Notes: generated by a model not told the origin, from the sequence alone. Positions 10,250 through 21,739 are shown, counted from the stretch's first letter. The stretch: 64,000 nucleotides of DNA from Nipponacmea schrenckii (GCA_030562195.1 JAUJPP010000002.1:4526001-4590000), one strand, 5' to 3'. Numbers and translations: made by a program.

Positions 10250-10610
10250 GGCCACTTGATACAAGGTCACGTGATATAGCCTTTTGAATTTTTCAACACT
10301 CAAAACAAACTTTTTAACAACCATTATAAGCATATTTATGGATAGCTTAGTTCAAGTGCATTTTACTTGAAAATTATTAAGGTAATTGAAGGTCAAGGTC
10401 ACTTGATATAGCCTTTTGAATTTTTTTAAAAACTAAAACGGGTACAAAAAAAAATTGTCGACCATTTTAGGCCTATGTGTGGATAGCTAATGTCAAGAAC
10501 ATTCTATTTGTAATAATTCAGGGTCATTGAAGGTCAAGGTCATTTGATATAGCCTTTTAATATTTTTTAAAAATCAATCGGGCTAAAAAAAAAAATTAAA
10601 TTTGAAAAGG
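10250..10610. repeat. Tandem repeat, about 3 x 150 bp
   Basis: Three diverged units sharing GAAGGTCAAGGTCA, TTGATATAGCCTTTTGAAT and TGTGGATAGCTAATGTC. No coding content. The sequence on both sides (9711-10249 and 10611-11230) shows nothing I can identify. Confidence 0.75.
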
Positions 10611-11229
10611 AAAATTCTGTTCCTAAAAATTCTTAGATAAAGTAACAAGGCTTCAAATAACACCAAAATCGTACAAATCGGAGAAAAATTGGCGGACTTA
10701 TTAAAATTTTGCAAAATGTCATCGTTCTGTGATAACACATAAAGTTCCACTTCCGGTTAGAATTTTTCCTCTAATTGGGTTCTAATTATGCCTGATAGTT
10801 TATATGTATAGCTTTTGTATTCATTTCTTACATACACCGGAGGTTGGGTTACCCAACGTGGTTCTGGAAAACCGGAAGTTCTCACGCATAAACCGAAAGT
10901 GGTAGAATTTTTTTATGATGTCTTTTTATTTCTATAGGCGACTTCTCTATATTCTGTAATTTTCAAAGCGATCTGATAATTAGCAACAAAGTTATGCAAT
11001 TATTCAATTATTATTATGCAATTTCTCACTTCCGATGCATAAAAATTTTAGTTATAAATATTCATTTTCTATTCCGGTTCGTACCTTATCGCATTTTCAA
11101 ACCAAATTTCAATACCATTTTCGAGTTGAGCTATACATTGATAACAAAAAACATATGTAAAGTTAACAATAAAAGTCATATACATGTATATTCAAACAAA
11201 TGCAATTAAAACTAACAATGATGTACCTG

Positions 11230-11590
11230 AGTTTATCCCATACTTGACATGAAAAATAAAAATTTCAAATTTTTTTAGATGAGTTTTTTTCTCATGAACT
11301 ATGTCTGTGATGCATTCAAGATCATTAAAAAAAAATTCAAATATTTAGTTGGATAAAAGTGATATTCTTGAAGACCATTGAATACAGCCCATTGAATAAA
11401 CATATTGGTATTCGATGGGCGGGGCCAAAGGCTGTCATCGTTTAACGCATTTGCTTATTTCCATTAGAACCATTTGTTTTAGATGAGTTTTTTTTCTTAT
11501 GTACTATGTCTGTGATGCATACTTCATACATACATGCATACATAAAAAAATCCAAATTTTTCAGTTGGATAAAAATAATATTCTTGTTTC
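11230..11590. repeat. Pair of ~110-bp direct repeats
   Basis: 11265-11365 and 11478-11585 share TTTTAGATGAGTTTTTTT, ACTATGTCTGTGATGCAT and AGTTGGATAAAA, ending ATATTCTTG. The two are separated by about 110 bases of other sequence. A stretch at 11590-11985 has small frames on both strands but nothing recognisable. Confidence 0.7.
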
Positions 11591-11986
11591 CCGTTGAAAA
11601 CAGGCCATGGCTACGCCACTCGTGAAAATATCACAAACACTCATGGCATAAAAACCATATCCACTCGTAGCCATAGGATAACCTCTATGTATAGGACACT
11701 GCTCCCCTCTGGGATGCCAACCTACTATAAAATTCAACTGAATAACAAGGTAATCCAAGCAGAAGATGGGGACCCTACTCAGGCCACCCAGTAGTCCCTT
11801 ATCACAACAGTGATAAGAAACTACTGACCCCATCCCAGGACCAAAGTTTGTCCCTAGCCATTTACAATAACTATGAAAAATTACCATTCATGAAGCATAA
11901 CAAGAACAACCTTTGAATAAGCAATGGTCCCTACCCTTGCATGTATCTATATATTATTTACTAAATGCGCTAGCCCTTGTTATTAG

Positions 11987-12836
11987 ATTAAACCGAAAAT
12001 TGGTAGGCTTGTTAACTGTCTCCGCTCTCTAAAATATCGCCTGAGCCGTAAGTCCTTACAAACTTTCTATACTTCCTATATTCTTCCTCATTTTGACTAC
12101 TGTGACGGTATTGGGGATGGGTGCAACGATGAATTAACTAACAGACTCGAACACCTACAGCTTGACGCACTCCGGTCCATCTGTGGTGCTGTTAGGGGTA
12201 CTAGCCATGCATTATTATATCGAGAAACTGGTTTCGTTCCACTGAAAGAGAGGCGAAGACGGCACAAACTCATTCTCCTTCATAACCTGAACCCTTCCTT
12301 TCTTTCTGACCTTACTGTCCCCTCCTCTTATAACCTCCGTACTCAACCTCCTCTATCTGAATACTACTGTAGAACCAACATTTTCTCCAATTCCTGTATA
12401 CCCTCTGCCATTATACTTTGGAATAACAGCCCTTCACACCTTACCTCTTCTAATTCTCTTAGTCTATTCAAAACCCGCCTTTCCTCAAACGATCCTCCTG
12501 TACCTCCCCCATATTACTTTGGCACGAGAATCAACCAAATCCTGCATAGCCGCCTTCGTCTCTCTTGTAGTGATCTAAATGGTCACAAGTGTCTACGTCA
12601 CGTCTCGGATAGTCCATCTTGTAACTGTGGTCATCAATTCGAAGATACTGAACATTTCTTACTTCACTGCTCCTTACGTTTGGATGCCCGCAACAAATCT
12701 ATAAATCTCTCTCTGGTCACCAAAAAACATACATTCTCTTCTCTACGACTCTCATAACACTACTGAATCTATTTCTATCTTCAAATATGTCCACTCTTTT
12801 CTCAATCTTTCCAAACGGTTCAACATCTCTATATAA
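11987..12836 (+). pseudogene. 5'-truncated LINE: C-terminal part of ORF2 reverse transcriptase
   Basis: An open frame of 256 codons with no internal Met start, beginning right after a stop at 11984-11986. It reads as the thumb and C-terminal region of a non-LTR RT: GRLVNCLRSLKYRLSRKS, YILPHFDYCD, LEHLQLDALRSICGA and IILWNNSP, ending with the C-terminal zinc-knuckle-like motif CNCGHQFEDTEHFLLHC. A one-base frameshift near 12720-12735 moves the natural C-terminus to another frame ending at 12834-12836. Upstream sequence is unrelated, so this is the usual 5' truncation of a LINE insertion. The clade could be jockey, CR1 or I-like; I cannot separate them by eye. Confidence 0.85.
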
Positions 12837-13059
12837 TCCATTATAACCTTCTATACACCATTTTTGTGAGGGTAGCACAATGCTTATTTTAATAAAATTT
12901 TTGTGTATACCTTGTACATAGTGTATATATGTTATTATTATTATTATCATTATCATTATTTCTATTTTTAATTTGTAAATATATTTCTCGAGAGGGCTTA
13001 TAAAGGCTATTAGCCTGTTTCAATTTGTGAATAAAATACTGTTCATAAAAAAAAAAAAG
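12837..13059 (+). mobile_element. LINE 3' UTR and poly(A) tail
   Basis: Follows the RT C-terminus; contains ATT-rich microsatellite at 12930-12960, AATAAAATA at 13030 and a terminal A-run at 13047-13059. Marks the 3' end of the LINE. Confidence 0.75.
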
Positions 13060-13178
13060 ATTTAACCTAAGGCCCCAAACCTAGCCCATATAAACCGACA
13101 TAGTCAATGACCCCAGTCCTTTACCATATCCATCCATATGCGTCCAGGCCGAGCAATTACCCAACCGTCGCCCATAAG

Positions 13179-14175
13179 TCAAAGATCCAACAGTGGAATG
13201 CGGACATAATTTTGGAATGCTGTGGAGTTCCACCGACCCATCTTCTTAATTTTTTCCTCAGACATACCAGCTGCCATGGCATGAGTGGCCGCTCCTATTC
13301 GGAAGTATGACTAAGGTATCGTAAGGTATCTAAACAAACTGCCTGCAAGCATACCCGTAGATGTTTTGTAAAGAAATCTCTACCATGAAGAAACATCCAT
13401 GAAGGTAAATAGGGCTCCCTCTGCCGATTGACGAAGTCCCAAATAATTTGTTAGTGATTTTACTGGGCAGTTTAAGTCGCTCTTCCTCTGCTTCAGTTGC
13501 AAAATTGGAAAGTACATATTCTTTTTATGCTTATAAAGAGTTATATGAATTTCATAACCCGTAATGGACATATGCTGAACAATCGGTTTTAAATTGCTTA
13601 ATTGTAAATTATTCGGTGACTTAGTAAATTCTCCTATTCGGAGAAATGCATAAGGCTAATAAAAACATCGCTTTGAGAAAAAAATTGTGAATAATTCAAC
13701 GAAACTAGGGCAGAAATTGTCTGCTCTTAAACCACTGGCGTGATAGGAAGGTGTTTACCTTTAACCTTTGCCTTTGCAGAATAGCCTCGAAGCAGTTTTT
13801 TAACCAAAAAATTTTGGGTGAAATCTACTCCATTGAACAACCGTTGGACAAATGCCAAAGCTGAAATTTGTGTGGAAATTGTAGAGAGTGCTATATTTGG
13901 GAGAAACTCCATGAAATATACAAAATCACTTCCTCCACTCTAGCTGCCACACAATTTTGATATTTCCTTAAAATTACCTTGTATAGTTGTTTTGTCGAAG
14001 AAGCCAGAGACGCTTGAAGTAACCCTTGTGAAATACGTTTTAAGTTTAACATAGTCGGTGATGGTCCAAAGAGCTGATGTTTTCCATATCTGGAAATCTC
14101 TGCAAAAATTCCTTGACCTGTAAACGAGATAGCATATCTGCCTTTATGTTTCTCAGCCCTTCTATGTTGCAACAA
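13179..14175 (-). pseudogene. Tyrosine recombinase of a DIRS/Ngaro-type retroelement (decayed)
   Basis: Pieces in more than one frame. 13891-14175 and 13727-13912 give the core-binding part (ASLASSTKQLYKVILRKYQ, then ISALAFVQRLFNGVDFTQNF). 13380-13571 gives the catalytic-domain stretch with CPVKSLTNYLGLRQSAEGAL. 13179-13310 gives FRIGAATHAMAAGMSEEKI followed by GRWNSTAFQNYVRI, the region holding the H-x-x-R box and the tyrosine nucleophile. The frame is broken just before the H-x-x-R box, so the His cannot be read in frame. In an active element the enzyme would integrate a circular DNA intermediate. Confidence 0.82.
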
Positions 14176-14195
14176 ACCAGCAGAATATTAAACCG

Positions 14196-14387
14196 TTATA
14201 ATTGTATCACACAACGTCTAACCAATTTCATTATTTGTGGACACTTGGATGACTGCTTATTTAAAATGAAAACCACTGCCATATTATCCGCATTGAACCT
14301 AACTTTCATATCTCGCAATCTATCTGACCACAACTCATGCTTCCCTATAAGCGCTACACATTTTTGTCTGGTAGTACCACTATACAT
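14196..14387 (-). pseudogene. RNase H-like segment of the same element
   Basis: Reads DMKVRFNADNMAVVFILNKQSSKCPQIM, matching the third acidic box (x-x-D-N) and following helix of the RNase H of DIRS-like elements. After a stop the region upstream of the recombinase contains KADMLSRLQ, the usual end of this domain. Broken by stops. Confidence 0.7.
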
Positions 14388-14446
14388 GTAAAATTTAACA
14401 GGCCTTTAAGCGACTGCAAACTTTGCAAAGTGGTTTTCTTTTTGAG

Positions 14447-15130
14447 TTAGCTAGCTATTTGAGTTTGAAATTTGACCAGTTTATCCTCCGATAACCTCAA
14501 TTGCATTAAAGCTGTGTCAATCTCTAGGCCTAAAAAATTAATTTTGACTACCGGGCCTACCGTTTTGGCTTCCTTGACCGGTATGCCAACCTCCTTAGTC
14601 ATATTCAAAAAGCAACTCAAAGCCTCCTCACACAAATCTTTTGTTTTTGCCAAAAATAGAAATCCGTCTGGCACATGAACTGCCAAAATACTGTCAAATT
14701 TGTTTTCCATAATCCAGTTGAAAAATTTCAAATAGTCGAGCTGAAAAACTTAGTCCCATTGGGAGAGTATTATCGATATAACTTTGACCATCTAATCCGA
14801 AACCTAATAACTTTTGACTGTTAACATGAATCGGTTATTGTCTATAGGCATTTTCCAAGTCACACTTAGCCAAAAAACATCCTTTCCCCAAAAACTTTAC
14901 TATCTCCACTGCAATGAAGATTGATTGATACGAAACTGATACCAAATCTCTGGGAATGTCATCATTGACCGAACATCAGGGAAACTTAAGTGTTGGAAGA
15001 CCCTAAATTTAGAGATTACCCCTAAAGGTGATAATTGTACTTCTGGCATCTCTGACAGTGAAAAGGGACCTTTTAACCTACCGGCTTCAATTTCTGCCCT
15101 AATCTTACCCAACAGTAACTCAATATGTTG
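14447..15130 (-). pseudogene. Reverse transcriptase of the same element (decayed)
   Basis: 14900-15112 gives IEAGRLKGPFSLSE and SPLGVISKFRVFQHLSFP, the N-terminal motifs of DIRS-type RT. 14447-14731 covers the palm and thumb, but the catalytic box reads HVPDGFLF where the family has H-Y-L-D-D-F-L-F, so the second catalytic Asp is lost. Intervening sequence carries frameshifts. Inactive. Confidence 0.8.
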
Positions 15131-15162
15131 ATTAGCCGATTATAAATTGTCCTGAAAACTTT

Positions 15163-16582
15163 TTAACTCTTGCCCGGGATATGAAACCCAACGGAAAACC
15201 CTGAAATTAAATAATGAAGTGCATCCTCATCAATGCCAGTCAACCAATTATGTAACAAATCGGGGTTTATCGGAGTTGCCAAATTTTGATCGCATGAGAA
15301 CCAAACTCCAAAAGCCAGAAACTCAGTTTTTTGTATTTGTATCACCTTTTTTAGATTGGGGTCCTTTTTCATTTTTTCGCCATAGACCCCCCTTGTTGAA
15401 TTAGACCTTGATACCACCACTCTACAGGTGATCTTACTATGTTTTCCCGAACATCGCTTGCAGATGTGGCTGCCAGTGCATTTTGTTCTATTGCATCCTT
15501 CTTTGCCATTAAAGGCGTAGCATACTCGTGCAAAACTCTTTTTACTGCGAAAGGAATTTTGTATGTTAGCCAAAGTCTGCTCAATTTTAAATTCAAACCC
15601 TGCTGACAACGCTTTCTGATACAACTCAGGATGCATTACATCCCAAGGCAGCTCCCCTGGCTTTGTCGCCTTAACGAGACGGAAACCCCTATCATAATTG
15701 ATAGCTGTCGCCTCTCCTGCTGCTTTGGCTAACTTTTGCATTGATAGCATGTACTTCATTAATTCTGAGCTTTCTCGGGATATTTTTGACAAAATATTGC
15801 CAAAAAAAACAATAAGGGCTGACTGACATTTCTGAAAGTCCGCTGAAGTGGACACTTTCGATAGTATTAATTGCCCATTTTTTTCAATCATGGCATACTT
15901 ATCGCTGGTATTTGGCGAACCTACCAAAGTTCTTAATTCCACATACTCGCGAGCCCATATCTGGGCTTTCACTTTCGGATCTACTGCCAGATCTACTGGT
16001 TTCACTAAATGATGCATACAATTATGTTGATTTTTATCGTCTTTACCGGTTGGTTCTAGTAACTGTTGGATTAAACTTAAGTTATCGTCATTGCACACCT
16101 CTGCCAGTTCTGGTTCTGCCAAAGCTTCCTGCTCCGTTTGCTCCTGACTTACTGCTTCTTCTGCTATAGCTTCCTGCTCCGTTTGATCCTGACCTTATGC
16201 TTCTTTTGACGTATGTTGTATTGCCTTTTTGAGTTCCCTCACTAGCTCTGGCACAATGTCCTGTACACACTCCTTCACCATGCTCCTTAAATTGTCCGGC
16301 CATTGATCCATTGAATTTGTTTCTACTTGTAACCCCCTGAAGTGGAAGGCGCTGAACCTTGTTGCCTAAACGTGTCTATTGATCCTGGGAGAGTGTTAAT
16401 TGATCCTGAGATACGCAAATTTGATGCTGCTGGAGTTGGAACATCAGATACTGGCACTGAATCTTGACTAGGTCCATTTTCTGTTATTCTCTGTGGGTGA
16501 CATACTGATTGCTTGGCTTTCTTTGAATTTTGTGTTTGTCTTTCATCGGTCTCTTAGATTTTTTGGCTGGTATCTCCGCCAT
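15163..16582 (-). pseudogene. Gag-like protein of the same element, running into the start of RT
   Basis: The first Met is at 16580-16582; stops near 16485 and 16197 break the N-terminal part. The long intact block 15163-16122 (319 codons) has a helical Gag-like body, a CCCH/CCHC-type finger (CYAFNGKEGCNRTKC, then HICKRCSGKHSKITC) and, at its end, TPINPDLLHNWLTGIDEDAL with GF..GF, which begins the RT region in this family. It would package the element RNA. Upstream, 16140-16200 is Gln/Glu/Ala-rich and repetitive. Confidence 0.78.
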
Positions 16583-16639
16583 GCTGCAAATAAAATTAAA
16601 CAGGACTAATAAGTAAAAAGATTATTAGCATAATCCTCC

Positions 16640-17031
16640 TTTACTCTACTATCACCCCTGAGCTGTCGAAACCCTATGTTCCATCAGAGCAACTCTAGAA
16701 CCCCACAGGGCCTGGAATAACTAATGACTATGTGGCACCTGCAGCTTAACCTCTCTGATATCGGAACACTATATATCTAACAGAACCAACGTGACATTCA
16801 GACTGTGACTTATAGCACCTGCAGCTTAACAACTCTATTTTCGGAACACTATGTGTCTTACAGAGCCACTGTGCCATCTCTATGGACAAATAGGCCCCAA
16901 GAGATTAGAATACTAATACAGTCCTTTCAACAATCCACTAATTGACTGACTTAATTAACTGTCACTGCGCTGCTTCCGTGCCCACCTGACCAGATTAACC
17001 GTCACTGTGCTGCTTCCATGCTCGTTAAGCC
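16640..17031 (-). repeat. Leader region of the tyrosine-recombinase element with short direct repeats
   Basis: Upstream of the Gag start are two ~85-base units containing GCACCTGCAGCTTAAC and TTCGGAACACTAT, and two ~45-base units containing GTCACTGTGCTGCTTCC. This is probably the 5' non-coding part of the element. Its last five bases, AAGCC (17027-17031), are the target site duplicated by the gypsy insertion next to it. Confidence 0.6.
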
Positions 17032-17096
17032 TGTTAAATTATGGTTTGAGACGGGTTGGAGCAGCGTGCGAGCGGACAGAGACGAAGAGTAAATAG
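17032..17096 (-). repeat. Remnant of the 3' LTR of the minus-strand gypsy element
   Basis: TGTTAAATTATGGTTTGAGA and what follows match the start of the right LTR at 21111 for about 65 bases; most of the rest is missing. The break is at the shared string GTAAATAGTC, suggesting deletion between short repeats in the LTR. Coding sequence begins right after it. Confidence 0.8.
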
Positions 17097-17097
17097 T

Positions 17098-17675
17098 CTA
17101 TGTAATATAATCCTTGAGATATTTGGGTTTCTTTGATAGACGTCCAGAACGCGTGACCACATTGTATCTCATACTATTTCGATCATGGGCAACAGGTTGT
17201 TGAACTGGAGGAATGACTGCATGTGGGTTATTCGCAATATCAGGTGTTACAATATCTCGTTGATCAGGAAGATCACGTACATCCGCTTCTGAGTTGTTTT
17301 CAGTAGCTTCATCAGCAGGATCAGGAATTGACATATCAGATTGCTCAGCTGTTTGACGTAAGAATTTACGATTGCGCCGGAAAGTACCTTCATCAGTTCT
17401 AATCAGATAAGAGCGTTTATTGATTCTACGTATCACCTCCCCTTTTTTCCAATTTTTCTCTTAAAGGGCTTTCTACGTACAACGTCTCGAGTTTTTAATA
17501 AAGGTAAATCTTTCGCTGAACAGTTATAATAAGTAGATTGTTTATCCTTCTGGCGTTGAAGTTCTGCACGATCAAGTTTAGTATTAACATTACGAGGTTC
17601 AAGCAGTAATGATTTTACAGGCAACAATGAACGTGTACGTCGATTCATTAACCGTTGTGCTGGGCTTGTTGTCAT
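17098..17675 (-). pseudogene. C-terminal tail of gypsy Pol
   Basis: Two frames (17433-17675 and 17098-17436) continue from the integrase: MTTSPAQRLMNRRTRSLLP is the typical sequence after the catalytic core, and RRINKRSYLIRTDEGTFRRN resembles the GPY/F-like or chromo-region linker of invertebrate gypsy integrases. It ends in a charged low-complexity tail with TRSGRLSKKPKYLKDY. The frame break near 17435 shows decay. Confidence 0.75.
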
Positions 17676-17756
17676 TCCTTGAGTAGATGTATTACGAAAT
17701 TATAATAAGGCTAAATATTCATCAGCATGAGTGTCTTTCGCTTTACGTAACAGGCG

Positions 17757-18558
17757 TTAAGCAGTTACAGAACTTTCAGCTTTTCCATTGGACTGACTGT
17801 TATATGGGCTGCTAGTTATATGTTCAAAGTCCCAGATTTCAGCAAAATGATTAAATTCGAATGACGAAAACTGAGGTCCATTATCAGAGACTAGTTGGCA
17901 AGGGATGCCATGCCTAGCAAAATGAGATTTTAGTTTATTCACAACACTTTCGTATCATAAAGACGATCAATCTCAAAGAAGTTACTATAATAGTCAGTAG
18001 TTACTAAGTATTGTTTATTATCTAGTTCGAAAAGATCAACACCAATCTTTTGCCACGGAAGCTTGGTACCTCATGACTAATTAAAGTTTCCTTTTTGTTT
18101 GATATTTCATAGTTGTGACATGTTTCACAAGCAGATACCAGTTGTTTGATGTCGGATGACATACCAGGCCAAAACATGCATTCACGAGCTCTTCTTAGAC
18201 ATCCTTCCACACCAATATGTGCAGCATGTGAGAGTTTCTTAAATTCAGCGCGTGATGGTATAGGTATAAGTACACAGTTACCTTTAAAAATAATACCATT
18301 ATCAAAAGTAAGCTCATCACTAAAACTAAAATAAGGAGTTAGTTCTTTAGGTAAATGACTTTTACAAGCAGGCCATCCGTTTTGGATTACACCATACAGT
18401 AATTGAAGAACGAGATCATCTTGTGTAGCTTTAGCAATTTTATCAAGTCTTTCGGGCCTCATTGGAAGACATTCAGACATATTCACAGATTCAAACGCAC
18501 CTTGATTACAATCGGTTACATTTAAATATGCGCGAGACAGCATGTCAGCAATTTGCAT
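17757..18558 (-). pseudogene. Gypsy integrase (zinc-binding domain and catalytic core)
   Basis: 18022-18558 starts in the linker (IADMLSRA) and contains the HHCC zinc-binding module: HAAHIGVEGCLRRARECMFW, then CETCHNY. 17757-17942 holds the second half of the catalytic core, VSDNGPQFSSFEF and SNGKAESSV, supplying the second Asp and the Glu of D,D-35-E. The first Asp lies in the stretch between, in another frame ([12 protein letters not shown]). It would insert the element cDNA; frameshifts and a TAA after the core make it dead. Confidence 0.85.
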
Positions 18559-18569
18559 TTATGTTCCTT

Positions 18570-20123
18570 TTAGATATGCAACATTGATATTATATGCAGC
18601 AGCACGTAACAACGTTGCAAACGACGAGGAACTTGTGACATAGGTTTTTTCATAATCGACTCGAGAGGTTTATGATCAGATATCACATGAGTAAGACGAC
18701 CAAAGGTGTATTGATGGAATTTTTCTAGAGAATACACAATGGCAAGCATTTCTTTTTCGATTTGAGCATATCGAATTTCAGTTTCAGTTAGAGAGCGACT
18801 CGCATATGCTATAGGTTTTCCGCTTCGTAATAGCACACTTCCTAGACCGTGTAGACTTGCGTCACACTGTATAACCAGTTTATCAGCAGGGTTATAGTAT
18901 GATAATATGGGTGCAGTTGTAACCATATCTTTAAGTTTATCATAAGCTCGATCTTGTTCACAAGACCAATTCCATGCGTTATCAATATGAACAAGTTTAC
19001 GTATAGGTCCTATTGTCTCAGACAATTTTGGTAGGAATTCAGGCAGATAATTAATAAAACCACAGTAGCGTCTAACTTCTTCAACAGTTTTAGGTTTCGG
19101 CATATCAGTAACAGCTTTTACCTTTTCGGGATCTATCTTCAGTCCGTCAGTAGAAATAACATGACCAAGAAAACTTATTTCAGGTTTGCGTAGTTCACAC
19201 TTGTCTTTATTCAATTGAATATGCAGATTTCTACATCTTTCCAGTAAACATCCTAATTTCTCGTCGTGATCAGCACGAGCAGATTCATGCGTAGTGCCTT
19301 GACCATAAACAATAAGATCGTCCGCAATATTCAGTACACCGTTTAAACCAAATAGAGCAGTGCTCAAACGTTTCTGAAAGATCTCAGAGCTAACGTTGGT
19401 TCCGAATGGTAACCTCAACCATCTATAACGTCCAAATTGAGTTTGAAACGTCGTCAGCAGAAAAGACCTTTCGTCTAAGATATCAGTATCCATTAGACAG
19501 ATCAAGTTTTGAGAAGATTCTCTTCAGCTTCTCACCAGGTTTGTCACCAGCAGATAATTCAGGTATCAGATATCATCGAGTACAGGAAGTTGACATCTTT
19601 CTCTCAGCAGAGCTTGATTCAAATGACGAGGATCTAAACATACCCTCAGACTGCCGGATTTCTTTGTAGCAACCAGCATCTTACTATTCCATTGAGTCGG
19701 TGATTCTTGGACAGCTATTATACCAGATTCGACTAAATCATCCAATTTTTCTTGAACTTCAGCTTGTAGAGCTATGGGTAGTCTGTTTGGTGGTAGGATA
19801 ACAGGTCTTACACTGTCATCAATTACGAAATGAACTTTTCCAGTCAAAGTACCAATTTGAGTTTCAAATACACCAGAATATTCAGTAAAAGGGTCTATCA
19901 ATTCAGATTTGACAGCAGACACAGGACTAAATTGATGATAGTTGACTGTAATAAGACCCAGTTTTTCAGAAGATTCTTTACCGAGTAAAGGAGTCAGATC
20001 TTCATTCACCACAATGAAAGTAACCATATGTTTTTCATTGGTTTTAGAGGTAAACAATGGTACACAGTATTGACCAATAGGTTTAAGTTCAGTTCCATTC
20101 CCATTCTGAGAATCGTAGAACAA
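18570..20123 (-). pseudogene. Gypsy reverse transcriptase and RNase H
   Basis: 19566-20123 carries the protease-RT linker and RT fingers (PTQWNSKMLVATKKSGSLRV, CLDPRHLNQAL). 18570-19505 carries the palm and RNase H: RLPFGTNVSSEIFQKRL, the active site NIADDLIVYG (IADD is normal for this lineage), FLGHVISTDGLKIDP, then RNase H CDASLHGLG, EKEMLAIVYSLEKF and SDHKPLE. A frame break lies near 19505-19566. Catalytic residues are preserved, so the copy decayed mainly by indels. Confidence 0.88.
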
Positions 20124-20389
20124 TTATCAATAGCAAAATCAGCTACATGTTTCTTTGGTATAATATTTATAGTCGACCCACTGTCACATTGAAATTTGAC
20201 AGTTCTATGTTTACCAATTCTCATTTTCAACAGAATCTTGACAGTATTTATATTTTCTGTGACAATAAACAAATCAGAGTAGACAGCAGAAACACCATGA
20301 GATTTTAAAGGACATTTAACAGAGAAATGATTCGGCTTATCACATTTCTTACACTTTTGCCCCCAAGCAGGACAAGATTCCTTCTTCAT
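20006..20389 (-). pseudogene. Gypsy zinc knuckles and aspartic protease
   Basis: Starts within two zinc knuckles (the second reads CKKCDKPNHFSVKC) and continues into a retroviral-type protease with intact active site FQCDSGSTINIIP. It overlaps the RT frame at its end, so a frameshift lies near 20100. In an active copy it would cleave Gag-Pol. Confidence 0.82.
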
Positions 20390-20897
20390 GACATGAGTTT
20401 AACCACAAAATTTGCAGTGAAGTTCTTTCTTTCTTTGTATGTCTTGGTTGAGATGCAGGTGTCTCGATTTGTTTTGGTGTGAAAGTTTTACGTTTGCGTT
20501 TAGGAACTTTCGATCCTCCATATATTTTGTTGACCTCAGATATTGTATCAGATATGCTTTTCATCTTTTGAGTAGACGATATTGACTCAGACAAATATCT
20601 ATTCATCGTGAGTGTCAATTTACTTTGCTGAAGAAGGCGCTTTCTCGTGTCTTTTGATTGCACACCAAAACAATTCTGTCCTTCAGTAGACTATCTGACA
20701 TACATTGGCAGAAATTACAAGTTTTCATCAAGCCTCTTAATGCAGCTAAATAGTTGTCGAATGTTTCACTCTGTTCTTGACTTCGTGAATCGAACACATA
20801 TCGTTCATAGGTTTCATTGACCATTCCTATGAAAATCAAATTTTGGTTGAGGATTTACTTCAGGATGTACTCCAGGATTTTCTGGATTGTCATCCAT
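20349..20897 (-). pseudogene. Gypsy Gag
   Basis: A plausible start Met lies at 20895-20897 (MDDNPENPGVHPEV). After a break near 20835 the capsid-like part continues as RYVFDSRSQEQSETFDNYL and LLKDRIVLVCNQKTRE, typical of Gag in this gypsy lineage. 20349-20663 leads to the zinc knuckles. Two or three frame changes show decay. Confidence 0.75.
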
Positions 20898-21110
20898 TAC
20901 TTCAGATAAGTAATTGACAAGTTACTTGTTGACAGTATCAGACTTCAAAGCAAGTACGACTATGGCAAATGTATGACGTAAGAGCGTGAATTGAGGTTTA
21001 GAAATGCACGCTTGCAGATAGAAAATGAATCAGTTCAGGAAGTATACGGCAAACATACATCTAAAAGTCGTGTTACTCTACCTTCAGGATCGTAGTTTAC
21101 TAAGCCACCA

Positions 21111-21310
21111 TGTTAAATTACGGTTTAGGACGGGTTGGAGCAGCGTGCGAGTGGACAGAGACGAAGAGTAAAATAAATACAAACATTTAATGATGAGCCA
21201 TTTTAAGATAAGCACAGATGATTGGACAATATAAAGTAAATAGTCAGATGCTCAACAATGGTGATGCACCACAATATTGTCACCTAGCTTATAAGATCAA
21301 TATTGTAACA
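21111..21310 (-). repeat. 5' LTR of the minus-strand gypsy element
   Basis: TGTTAAATTACGG at one end and ATATTGTAACA at the other give TG...CA with short inverted ends (TGTTA/TAACA). The neighbouring TGGTGGCTTAGTAAACT (minus strand, 21094-21110) is in the primer-binding-site position. Its outer flank AAGCC (21311-21315) repeats AAGCC at 17027-17031, a 5-base target duplication as expected for gypsy integration. Confidence 0.85.
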
Positions 21311-21379
21311 AAGCCCCCCTACCTTTTAATTATCTGTAACCTTTTAGGTACCTACCCCACTGGACTGCAAAACCTGCAG

Positions 21380-21739
21380 TCAAGCACCTTTTATGTTACG
21401 ATAATAAAGGGACAGACCTACTGACTGATTTAAATGCACCCCATCAGCCTTGTATACCATAACTGAGGGTTGATTCAACCCTCTCAAATTCCAACACGAA
21501 ATGTTTCTGTTCACATTCATCATCATGGTTTTTAAATACTCATTTACCGAATTCACTAAAGTGTTAAATTCCAGGACTGTAATATTTCTTCTTTTTTGCC
21601 GTACTAGCAAACTACCTATATTTATTCGTTGGACATTCTCTGCTGTTAACCAATGCGACGCTACTTCCACTAACTTGACCCCCTTAGCATGTATAACAAT
21701 AATGGGGCCAATCAGTCCTGGTAATGTGAACAAAAACAA
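21380..21739 (-). pseudogene. SGNH-hydrolase-like fragment, probably of the older DIRS/Ngaro-type element
   Basis: A 119-codon frame with RRNITVLEFNTLVNSVNEYL, then VYKADGVHLNQSVGLSLYYR. The D-G-V-H-L motif corresponds to block V (D-x-x-H) of SGNH hydrolases, a domain known in Ngaro elements. The N-terminal catalytic blocks (GDS and GxND) are not visible, so it is a C-terminal fragment. It sits on the same strand as the recombinase element at 13.1-16.6 kb, separated only by the younger gypsy insertion. Whether it belongs to that element or to a neighbouring copy is inferred. Confidence 0.55.

Larger units (their letters stand above)
17032..21310 (-). mobile_element. Ty3/gypsy retrotransposon inserted in a tyrosine-recombinase element
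   Basis: One element of 4.28 kb in minus orientation: right LTR 21111-21310, Gag, zinc knuckles, protease, RT, RNase H, integrase and the left LTR remnant at 17032. Flanked by AAGCC on both sides. Removing it joins 17031 to 21316 and restores the older host element. Confidence 0.88.

Noticed and set aside
11561..11887. 108-codon minus-strand frame and overlapping 66-codon plus frame
   Set aside because: No family motif, no repeat partner, and composition like the surroundings; either could be chance.
19330..19345. IADD in the minus-strand gypsy RT taken as a broken active site
   Set aside because: IADD is a normal variant of the Y-x-DD box in this gypsy lineage, so it is not evidence for inactivation.
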